A stretch of 57,478 bases of DNA from Alphaproteobacteria bacterium UBA998. Its GTDB lineage: Bacteria > Pseudomonadota > Alphaproteobacteria > Rickettsiales > UBA998. Positions within the stretch are counted from its first letter, which is position 1. The number at the start of each line of letters is the position of its first letter. The notes beneath the pieces are model-generated. The model did not search any database and was not told the DNA's origin. It saw only the letters and a list, made by a program, of their open reading frames with translations. The DNA is taken from NCBI GenBank assembly GCA_002291925.1, contig DBAY01000077.1:1-57478 (forward strand). Direction: 5' to 3'. Below are positions 24,579 through 31,938 of the stretch, piece after piece. A program made the position numbers and the translations under genes.

Positions 24579-27308
24579 ATGAGTCTCTCACTGGCATTGA
24601 ACAACGCCCTCACCGGCCTGAACGTCAATCAGAAGGCGTTGTCGGTGACGTCCAACAACATTGCCAACGCCAATACGGAAGGCTATTCGCGCCAGATTGT
24701 CCAGCAGGCCGCTCAGTACATCAATACGGTGGGCGTGGGCGTCCGCATTGAGGACATCACGCGCAGCGTCGATAAATATTTGCAGCGCTCGCTCATCAGC
24801 CAAGGCTCCAACCTCGGCTATGCGGACGTGGTGAAGACCTATCAGGATCGGTTGCAGGTGCTGCTCGGCGAACCCGGTGGCACGAACACGCTCGACGAGT
24901 ATGTCAGCAATTTCTTCAACGCCATCCAGTCGCTGGCGGAGACGCCGGAGCGCGTGTCCTTCCGGGAGAATGCGGTGGATTCCGGCATCGTGCTGGCCCG
25001 CGAGATTTCCTCGCTGGCGGAAGGGTTGCAGGACCTGCGCTACCAGGCCGATCAGGACATGACGGAAGCGGTGCGCACCATCAACCAGGAACTGCAGAAG
25101 ATCGACAATCTCAACATCGCCATCAACAACGCCACGGCGCTCGGCAACTCGACAGCCGGGCTGATGGACCAGATGGACATGTCGTTGAAGAAAATCTCCG
25201 ATTACATGCAGATCAGCACCTACACACAGGAAAACGGCGCGGTGCACATCTACACCGCCAATGGCATCGCCCTGCTGGACGACAACCTGTACCAGCTCCG
25301 TTACAAACCGGCGGCAGGGCTGGCGACCTTCACTTCGGACGGCAACATGTCGGCGTTAAATATCGTACGCATCAATGAGGACGGCACGGACAGCAAGGAC
25401 GCGACAACCCTCATCAGTGCCGGTCTGGAAAGCGGCATCACAACGCCCCTGCGTCAGGGCAGGCTGCTGGGCCTGAAAGACCTCCGCGACAAGATTGTTC
25501 CGGATATTCTGGCGCAGATGGATAATCTCGCGGCCATGCTGCGCGATACCTTCAACGCCATCCACAATGACGGATCCAGCTTCCCCGGCGCCCAATCCCT
25601 GACAGGCACACGCGCCGTACTCGCCAGCGACCGCAGCGACTGGGCAGGCAGCGTCCGCATCGGCGTGCTCGACGGACAGGGGCGGCCGGTGACCTCGCCC
25701 TACAGCGATGAATCCTATACCGGCATCCGCCCGCTTGATCTTGACCTGACGTTCCTCGACAGCGGCTTCGGCAAGGGCCAGCCGACGATGCAGACCATCG
25801 TGGACGAAATCAACAACCACTTCTTCCCGCCCCCGGTGAAGACGAAGATCGGGAACCTGAACAACATCCAGATCGTGTCCAACACCAACACGATCCCCAA
25901 CATGCCGCCCCAGTTCACGTTTGACTTGGACCTCGACAATATCTCGAAACGCTCCTCGCAGATTTTCGTGACCGGCATCACCGTGCTGGATGATACCGCC
26001 ACCAACATCACCAACATCCCGGCCGCCACGCGCCCTATCATTGCGCTGGACAACCCGAACACCTACACCACCACGGCGGGCAGCAACCTCGTGCGCATCA
26101 ACGCGGCGGGCAATAACCTGAAAAATGGCGACGTGGTTTATCTCTCCGACCCCGGCGCGCCGGTGGACGGCATTCCAAACACCGCCCTCACCGGCTATTT
26201 CACTGTGACCAACGCCACCACCGGCTACTTCGAGGTGGAGGTCAACGCCGCGGCCGCCGCGGGCGGGAATTTCACGGTGGCAGGCATGACGGCCACGCCG
26301 AAATGGGACGAGATCGCCGCCGGCGACAAGCGACGTACGCGCGATGCGGGCACGGTGACCGTCGATTTCAGTGCCAACACCACCTCGGGCTATTACGACA
26401 TCGTACTGAATATCGGCGTATGGGATAAAAACACGGCGCCGGGTCAGATTCCCACCTCTCAGGTGACCTACCGCGTCTTTAACAACACCACCAACATGTT
26501 GAACGACCGGTTTAACAGCGTGGCGGCCACCGGGAATAACACAAGGGTGGTGGGCGGCACGTCCCAGCCTTCGCTGATCGCCAAGCTGGTAGACGCGTCC
26601 GGGGTCGAGCTCGCCAAGAATAACGGTGTCTATGTCGACCAGCCTGGCTTCCTGAAAATCGAGTCGTTCGACCCCAGCCACACCGTCGCCATTGACGAGC
26701 TGGACAGCAAGCAGCTGGGCATCACCTCGACGGTGCCCACCAGCAAGGGCACCAACCGTGGCTTCTCGCACTTCTTCGAGCTGAACAATTTCTTCGATAG
26801 CAACAACCCCACCCCGACCGGCGATACCAAGCGCGGCAGTGCGCTGAACCTGAAGGTGGAAGACCGCATCGTGAAGAATGCGAACCTCATCTCGCTCGGC
26901 AGCCTCGTGCCCACCCGCCAGCCCAGCGATCCGAGTGCACCGGCGCAATACACCTACGAGCGCTTTATCGCGGGCAACGACGTGATCCAGCGCCTGGCGA
27001 AGCTGGGACTGAACGAGCTGAAGTTCGACGCCGCAGGCGGCATTGCGGATGTCACGCAGACACTCGGCGGCTATGTCAGCGAGATGCTGGGCTTCCTCGC
27101 CGCCAATGCCGCGCAGTCCGAGTCGAACCTCAAGGACACCAACACCCTTTATGAAGGGTTCGAGCAGCGCCTGGATGCCATGCGCGGCGTGAACATCGAC
27201 GAGGAACTGGCCAACACGATCCTCTACCAGCACGCCTACACGGCGTCGGCGCGGATTGTCACGGTGACGGATGAACTATTCCAGACCCTCCTCGGGATCG
27301 GACAATAA
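24579..27308 (+). CDS. flgK: Flagellar hook-associated protein 1 FlgK, long variant
   Basis: 909 aa; typical FlgK is about 500-650 aa. The N-terminus SLALNNALTGLNVNQKALSV then SNNIANANTEGYSRQIVQQA is diagnostic. The C-terminal helix (NIDEELANTILYQHAYTASA, then RIVTVTDELFQTLLGIG) pairs with it in the D0/D1 core. The middle ~550 residues are beta-rich outer domains. It forms the first junction ring between hook and filament. It follows the FlgN-like gene by 23 bases and precedes flgL by 19. A long antisense ORF inside it is a codon-bias shadow. Confidence 0.95.
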   Translation: MSLSLALNNALTGLNVNQKALSVTSNNIANANTEGYSRQIVQQAAQYINTVGVGVRIEDITRSVDKYLQRSLISQGSNLGYADVVKTYQDRLQVLLGEPGGTNTLDEYVSNFFNAIQSLAETPERVSFRENAVDSGIVLAREISSLAEGLQDLRYQADQDMTEAVRTINQELQKIDNLNIAINNATALGNSTAGLMDQMDMSLKKISDYMQISTYTQENGAVHIYTANGIALLDDNLYQLRYKPAAGLATFTSDGNMSALNIVRINEDGTDSKDATTLISAGLESGITTPLRQGRLLGLKDLRDKIVPDILAQMDNLAAMLRDTFNAIHNDGSSFPGAQSLTGTRAVLASDRSDWAGSVRIGVLDGQGRPVTSPYSDESYTGIRPLDLDLTFLDSGFGKGQPTMQTIVDEINNHFFPPPVKTKIGNLNNIQIVSNTNTIPNMPPQFTFDLDLDNISKRSSQIFVTGITVLDDTATNITNIPAATRPIIALDNPNTYTTTAGSNLVRINAAGNNLKNGDVVYLSDPGAPVDGIPNTALTGYFTVTNATTGYFEVEVNAAAAAGGNFTVAGMTATPKWDEIAAGDKRRTRDAGTVTVDFSANTTSGYYDIVLNIGVWDKNTAPGQIPTSQVTYRVFNNTTNMLNDRFNSVAATGNNTRVVGGTSQPSLIAKLVDASGVELAKNNGVYVDQPGFLKIESFDPSHTVAIDELDSKQLGITSTVPTSKGTNRGFSHFFELNNFFDSNNPTPTGDTKRGSALNLKVEDRIVKNANLISLGSLVPTRQPSDPSAPAQYTYERFIAGNDVIQRLAKLGLNELKFDAAGGIADVTQTLGGYVSEMLGFLAANAAQSESNLKDTNTLYEGFEQRLDAMRGVNIDEELANTILYQHAYTASARIVTVTDELFQTLLGIGQ

Positions 27309-27327
27309 CTGACAGGAAAGACTGTTT

Positions 27328-28242
27328 ATGAGCATCATCTCACGCATCAGCACCTACGCGGTTCACCAGCGGACCATGTCGGATTTCAACAGCGTGCAGT
27401 CGCGCGTGGTCGATATTCAGGGCCAGATATCCAGCGGCGTGAAGGCACGCGACTTCAAAGGCCTCAACGGCCAAGTGGAACAGTTCACCGGGCTGGAAGC
27501 GACCATGCGCAAGACGAAGCAGTATGTGGAGAACAATGCGGAGTCGATCAGCCGTCTCGAGACGACGCGCAAGGCGGTGAGCAACAGCATCGACGTCATC
27601 GACCAGATCGAGAATTACATCACGCTGCGCCGCAACCCCGCCAACGCCGAAAACATCGCGTTCCCCGAGCAGATCAAGAGCATGCGCGTGGCGCTGGCGA
27701 AGGAGTTGAACACCAACTTCGGCGGCCGCTTCCTGTTTGGCGGCACACGCTCGGACGTTCCGCCGGTCATCGACGATCCCGTCCCGGAATCCATCACGCC
27801 CGGCGTTCCGGATACAAGCTATTACCAGGGTTCGGAGAACAACATCATCATCCGCCCGCAGGAGAATTTCGAACTGGAGCAGGACGTCCGCGCGGACAAT
27901 CCGGGCTATCAGAAGATCTTCGCCGCCGTCACGCTGGCGCTGAAAGGCGATGCGGAGAAGAATGATGCCGTGATCGCGCAGGCCTATGACCTTCTGCAGC
28001 AGGGCAAGGAGGAAGTGATTTCCGTGCAGGCACGGCTGGATGCGAACATCGTTGACCTCAACGAGATCAACGAGCGCCACAATTCCAGCATCCTCTATCT
28101 CAAAGGGATAACGGAGGATATCGGCCAGACGGATGTCCTGAAGGCATCAACACAGCTGGCGCAGGATCAGGCCGTGCTGAATGCCAGCTTTCGGGCTTTC
28201 GCCACCGTCAACAACCTGCGGCTGGTCGACTACCTCAGATGA
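27328..28242 (+). CDS. flgL: Flagellar hook-associated protein 3 FlgL
   Basis: 304 aa with a GACAGGAAAG region upstream. Flagellin-like N-terminal helices (SIISRISTYAVHQRTMSDFN, SVQSRVVDIQGQISSGVKAR) and C-terminal helix (VLKASTQLAQDQAVLNASFR, AFATVNNLRLVDYLR) are typical of FlgL, with the GGRFLFGGTRSDVPP loop in the middle. It forms the second junction zone between FlgK and the filament. Length is normal, unlike FlgE, FlgK and the flagellin here. It is in an operon with flgK. Confidence 0.93.
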   Translation: MSIISRISTYAVHQRTMSDFNSVQSRVVDIQGQISSGVKARDFKGLNGQVEQFTGLEATMRKTKQYVENNAESISRLETTRKAVSNSIDVIDQIENYITLRRNPANAENIAFPEQIKSMRVALAKELNTNFGGRFLFGGTRSDVPPVIDDPVPESITPGVPDTSYYQGSENNIIIRPQENFELEQDVRADNPGYQKIFAAVTLALKGDAEKNDAVIAQAYDLLQQGKEEVISVQARLDANIVDLNEINERHNSSILYLKGITEDIGQTDVLKASTQLAQDQAVLNASFRAFATVNNLRLVDYLR

Positions 28243-28297
28243 TCGTGACTAACAGCTTGTTAAGCCTTTTGCATTACGCTAACTAGGAGAGACAATC

Positions 28298-28831
28298 ATG
28301 AACGAGTTGCAGATGACTACAGCCAGGGATACGTCCGGGATTGTCGCCTCGCAGATGATGACCCAGGAGAGTGTCCCGGATGAGCGCGTGATCGCGACCC
28401 GGTTCGGTGATGTCACCTTGCGGCCCGATGAGCCGGTGATGTTTCCGCAGGGCCTGCTTGGCTTCCCCGACTGCTCGCGTTTCTGCCTGCTCTCTTTCCC
28501 CATCAAGAAGTTTGAGCGCTTCCGCCTCCTGCAGTCGCTGGAGAATGATGAGCTCTCCTTCATCGTGCTGCCGCTCGAACTCGACAACCCCATCCTCGCG
28601 CGCCAGGACCTGCTGGAAGCCGCGCAGGAACTGCTCATCCCGGAAGCTTCGCTGCGCATCATGCTCGTCGTGTCGGTGCACCGGCTGGAGACGCATGTGC
28701 GGCTCTCCGTCAACTCGCGCGCGCCCATCCTGATGGACCGCGCCACGGGGCAGGCCTCGCAGCATGTGTTCCGCGACAGCCGCTACAGCATCCAGCATTA
28801 CATCAGCGGCCAGATCTCCGACAGGATCTGA
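28298..28831 (+). CDS. fliW: Flagellar assembly factor FliW
   Basis: 177 aa with AGGAGAGAC before ATG 28298. The FliW barrel starts after ~30 extra residues: RFGDVTLRPDEPVMFPQGLLGFPD (the FPxGLxGF signature), FRLLQSLENDELSFIVLPLE, and a C-terminal LSVNSRAPILMDRATGQASQ. In Bacillus and Campylobacter FliW binds flagellin and antagonises CsrA, linking flagellin export to its translation. No csrA, flbT or flaF is in this window. Its place between flgL and the flagellin locus supports a role in flagellin homeostasis. Confidence 0.9.
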   Translation: MNELQMTTARDTSGIVASQMMTQESVPDERVIATRFGDVTLRPDEPVMFPQGLLGFPDCSRFCLLSFPIKKFERFRLLQSLENDELSFIVLPLELDNPILARQDLLEAAQELLIPEASLRIMLVVSVHRLETHVRLSVNSRAPILMDRATGQASQHVFRDSRYSIQHYISGQISDRI

Positions 28832-28867
28832 GCACCCACTTTTTTCCGGGAAGGAGCCCGATTTCCC

Positions 28868-30511
28868 ATGCCGTCCATCCGCCCGCATGCCATGCCGCAA
28901 GACCCTCTCGATGCGGACTATCTCCGCGCCGAGGAGCTGCTGGCACGTCAGCAACTGAAGGAGGCGGCGGCGGTCTGCCAGGCGATCCTTCAGGCCAATC
29001 CGCTCTATCACCGGGGATACTTCCTGCTGAGCAAGCTATTCAGCACGACAGGCAATACCGACAAGTCGCTCGAGTTCATCGAGCGCGCCATAGAGCTCAG
29101 CCCGGAGCCCGACCCCACCTATTTCTACCTGCGCGGCAATGGCCGCCTGCTGAAGAATGACCTCCCGGGCGCCGAGGAGGATTTCAAGGAAGCGCTGGCG
29201 CAGGACCGCAGCATGGCGCTGGCGGCACTGCTGCTCGGCACCACCTACGTGAAGATGGGACGGCTCGACGATGCAGAGAAGGCGCTCCTGCAGGCGCGCA
29301 AGCTCGGCTTGAAGCGCGAGGCGGCAGAGCTGCTCGGCATCCTCGAGCAGTCACGCAAGCGCATGGACAAGGCGGAAGAATATTTCAAGGCCGCACTCGC
29401 GATCGATCCCACCTACGCGCTTGGCTACGTGCATCTCGGCAACCTCTCCTCCGAACGCTCCGACTGGGACAAGGCGAAGGAGTACAGCCACAAGGCGATG
29501 AGCCTGAACCCCAACCTCATCGACGGCATGACCCTGCAAGCGCGCATCGCGCTGCGCGACCGCCAGTTCCCCGAGACCATCGCCCTCAGCGAGCGCATCC
29601 TGGGCGCCAACCCCCACCAGCGCGGCGTATGGCTGATGCTGGCGCACAGCCTGAAAGCCCTCGGCCAGCTGCAATCGACGATGGATTGCCTGCAGAAAAT
29701 GCTCGAATTCTATCCGGACGATACGCTGGCCATCTCCACGCTGGTGCCGCTCATGATGGCGACCAGCCAGGGCGAACATGCGCTGCCTTACGTCGAGCGG
29801 GCGCTGGCGATCGATCCGCAGAACAAGAGCCTGCGACATTTCCACGCCATTCTGAACAATGAATCGATCGAATACGCGGATCACGAATATGTGGCTTCGC
29901 TCTTCGATGGCTATGCCGAGGACTTCGATTACCAATTGCGCGAGGTACTGAAATACCGCACGCCGGAAGCCCTGGCGGAGGCGGTGCAGGCCGCGCTGGC
30001 CGCGGCGGGCGCCCCGGCGCAGGGTCTGGCGCTGCTCGATCTCGGCTGCGGCACGGGGCTGGGGGCGGAAGCGGTGAAGTCCCTCACCACGCACCGCGTC
30101 GGCATCGACCTATCGCCCCAGATGCTGGAGAAAGCAAAGGCCCGGAGCCTCTACGACCATCTCGAAGCGGCGGACATTCTCGAATTCCTGCAACGCGGCG
30201 ATGAGAGTTTCGACCTTATCCTTTCCTCGGACGTGTTTGTCTATATCGGTCGGCTGGATGAGATTTTCCGCGCGGCCCATGCCCGCCTGAACGCCGGGGG
30301 GCATTTCGCCTTCTCCGTCGAGCAGGGCGACGATGCGGGCGGCGCGGGCTATACGCTGCGCCATTCCGGCCGCTTCGCCCATGCGCGCGGCTATATTGAG
30401 CACCTCGCGCAGCAAAGCGGCTTTCAGATGATCCACCTCGCCGGCAGTGAGCTGCGCCTCGAGGCAGGGAAGCCGATCATGGGCTATCTGGTGGTGCTGC
30501 GGAAAATCTGA
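28868..30511 (+). CDS. TPR-repeat/class I SAM methyltransferase fusion
   Basis: 547 aa with AAGGAG 12 bases upstream. Residues ~15-330 are about nine tetratricopeptide repeats (e.g. GYVHLGNLSSERSDWDKAKE, ALPYVERALAIDP). They are followed by the SLFDGYAEDFDYQLREVLKYRTPEAL segment that introduces COG4976-type methyltransferases. A Rossmann methyltransferase domain follows: motif I LLDLGCGTGLG (~389-399), acidic strand VGIDLSPQMLEKAKA, and FDLILSSDVFVYIG. The gene lies 36 bases after fliW and eight before fliB, upstream of the flagellin. It therefore probably modifies a flagellar protein or a glycan on it, with the TPRs as substrate platform; the substrate itself is inference. A paralogous architecture occurs at 39530-41569. 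Confidence 0.85.
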   Translation: MPSIRPHAMPQDPLDADYLRAEELLARQQLKEAAAVCQAILQANPLYHRGYFLLSKLFSTTGNTDKSLEFIERAIELSPEPDPTYFYLRGNGRLLKNDLPGAEEDFKEALAQDRSMALAALLLGTTYVKMGRLDDAEKALLQARKLGLKREAAELLGILEQSRKRMDKAEEYFKAALAIDPTYALGYVHLGNLSSERSDWDKAKEYSHKAMSLNPNLIDGMTLQARIALRDRQFPETIALSERILGANPHQRGVWLMLAHSLKALGQLQSTMDCLQKMLEFYPDDTLAISTLVPLMMATSQGEHALPYVERALAIDPQNKSLRHFHAILNNESIEYADHEYVASLFDGYAEDFDYQLREVLKYRTPEALAEAVQAALAAAGAPAQGLALLDLGCGTGLGAEAVKSLTTHRVGIDLSPQMLEKAKARSLYDHLEAADILEFLQRGDESFDLILSSDVFVYIGRLDEIFRAAHARLNAGGHFAFSVEQGDDAGGAGYTLRHSGRFAHARGYIEHLAQQSGFQMIHLAGSELRLEAGKPIMGYLVVLRKI

Positions 30512-30519
30512 GGATACGC

Positions 30520-31743
30520 ATGACGGACACCCTGCAGATCACCCGCTTCACTGCCGAGTTCCAGTGCCTCGCTGACCGCTGCGAGGACACGTGCTGCAAG
30601 GGCTGGGGCATGCAGGTGGATGCCGGGACCGTCGAAAAATACCGCAAGGATGCCCCGGAGCTGCTGGCCGCCGTCGATACCGGCGAGGCGGAATTCATCA
30701 TGAAACGCGACGCCACCACCGATTACTGCGTCAAGTTCGATGGTGGGCTGTGCAGCCTGCACCGTGATTACGGCACCGCCTTCCTCGGCGATGCCTGCCA
30801 CTTCTACCCGCGCATCTCGCGCCGCCTCGGCGAGCGGACCACCATGACGGCCTCACTTTCCTGCCCGGAAATCACCCGCCTCGCCCTGTTCGGCCAGGGC
30901 ACGGGCTGGCAGGACGACACGGTGAATCGCCTGCCCTATTCGCTGCGCGATTACCTGCCCGAAGGCCTTACCGCCGCGCAGGCCTGGACGGTGCATCAGG
31001 CTTTCCTGAATGCCGTGGCCGAGGCCCCGACGGCGGAGCGGGCGCTGGCCTGCCTCGTCTCGGTGGCCCATTCGCTGCCTGCCCTGCCCCTGCCGAGCTG
31101 GCCGGAGGCGACCGCTTTCTATCTTCGCATGGCAAACGGCCGGCTGCCGACCGCCGAGCCCGATCCGGCCGATGCGTTCAACCTGCTGCACACCATGTTC
31201 GGGCTGCTCAGCGCGGCCAAGGCATCCCGCCGGGTGCGGCTGGAGCTGACCCTCACCGAAATGGCCGAGGCGCTGGGCGTGACGTTCGACCCGCAGACCC
31301 GCCAGATCACCCTCGGCGATGACAGTTACGCCCGCTGGCAATCCGCCCTCGCCCTCTGGCAGGCGCAGCCGCAGGCGGCACGCGACGGCCTGCTACGCCG
31401 CTGGCTGGAAACCCAGATTGGCATGATGCTGTTTCCCTTCGCGGGGCTGGGTGCCACCCTGCCGGAGCGTACGGTTCTGCTGGCCCTGCGCTTCGCCGTG
31501 ACGCGACTCGCCCTCCTTTGCGCCACGGCGCGCCGCCAGGCGCTGCCGGACGAGGCGGAGACCGTCCGCATCGTGCAAAGCCTCTCTCGTTTTCTGGATC
31601 ATCTGGCCGACCCGGCCCTTTCGCTGCAGATCTGCCGGGATACCGGCTGGATCCGCGAAGCCCGCCTGCGCGCCCTTATTGGCGACGGCGTGTCCGACAT
31701 TCCCTTGTGTGGAACCGCTCTTCGGACAGGTGTGGCAAATTGA
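30520..31743 (+). CDS. fliB: Flagellin lysine-N-methylase FliB
   Basis: 407 aa, eight bases after the TPR-methyltransferase. The N-terminal cysteine cluster Cys16, Cys21, Cys25, Cys26 in CLADRCEDTCCKGW, with further cysteines at 70, 78, 93 (GDACHFYPR) and 115 (SLSCPEI), is the FliB signature. The rest is a helical domain of unknown structure. In Salmonella FliB methylates surface lysines of flagellin, promoting adhesion. It sits 195 bases before a 956-aa flagellin, its expected substrate. The cysteines could hold a metal or Fe-S cluster. Confidence 0.88.
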   Translation: MTDTLQITRFTAEFQCLADRCEDTCCKGWGMQVDAGTVEKYRKDAPELLAAVDTGEAEFIMKRDATTDYCVKFDGGLCSLHRDYGTAFLGDACHFYPRISRRLGERTTMTASLSCPEITRLALFGQGTGWQDDTVNRLPYSLRDYLPEGLTAAQAWTVHQAFLNAVAEAPTAERALACLVSVAHSLPALPLPSWPEATAFYLRMANGRLPTAEPDPADAFNLLHTMFGLLSAAKASRRVRLELTLTEMAEALGVTFDPQTRQITLGDDSYARWQSALALWQAQPQAARDGLLRRWLETQIGMMLFPFAGLGATLPERTVLLALRFAVTRLALLCATARRQALPDEAETVRIVQSLSRFLDHLADPALSLQICRDTGWIREARLRALIGDGVSDIPLCGTALRTGVAN

Positions 31744-31832
31744 CGCCATGACAGACGGAGAAAAATTTCATATAAAGGAATCGTAAGCCAATCTGTGTTG
31801 AAAACCTCAAAACAGGCGGGCAGACGCGAGAG

Positions 31833-31860
31833 TTAACGATGTTTTAACGAATATCGTTAA
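31833..31860. promoter_or_regulatory. Inverted repeat in flagellin upstream region
   Basis: TTAACGAT and ATCGTTAA arms (31833-31840, 31853-31860) flank a 12-base centre that itself contains TTTTAACGA. It lies ~80 bases before the flagellin ATG and just upstream of the possible sigma-54 element at 31874. This arrangement would suit an activator or repressor site; a mRNA hairpin is the alternative. Confidence 0.4.
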
Positions 31861-31873
31861 TAATCGGTAGGTG

Positions 31874-31889
31874 CGGTCGAATGACTGCA
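31874..31889 (+). promoter_or_regulatory. Weak sigma-54-like element before the flagellin gene
   Basis: CGGTCGAATGACTGCA has the GG-N10-GC spacing and a TGCA -12 end, but a poor -24 half. It lies 50 bases before the flagellin start, which has a TAGGAGAAC ribosome binding site. Confidence 0.3.
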
Positions 31890-31938
31890 TTTTTTGAGCA
31901 TGTAGCTCAACAACTAACCATCCAAGTAGGAGAACATC

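Noticed and set aside
25356..27233. 625-codon open frame antisense to flgK
   Set aside because: High-GC codon bias opens the complementary frame. It has no ribosome binding site or domain pattern, and flgK on the other strand is unmistakable.
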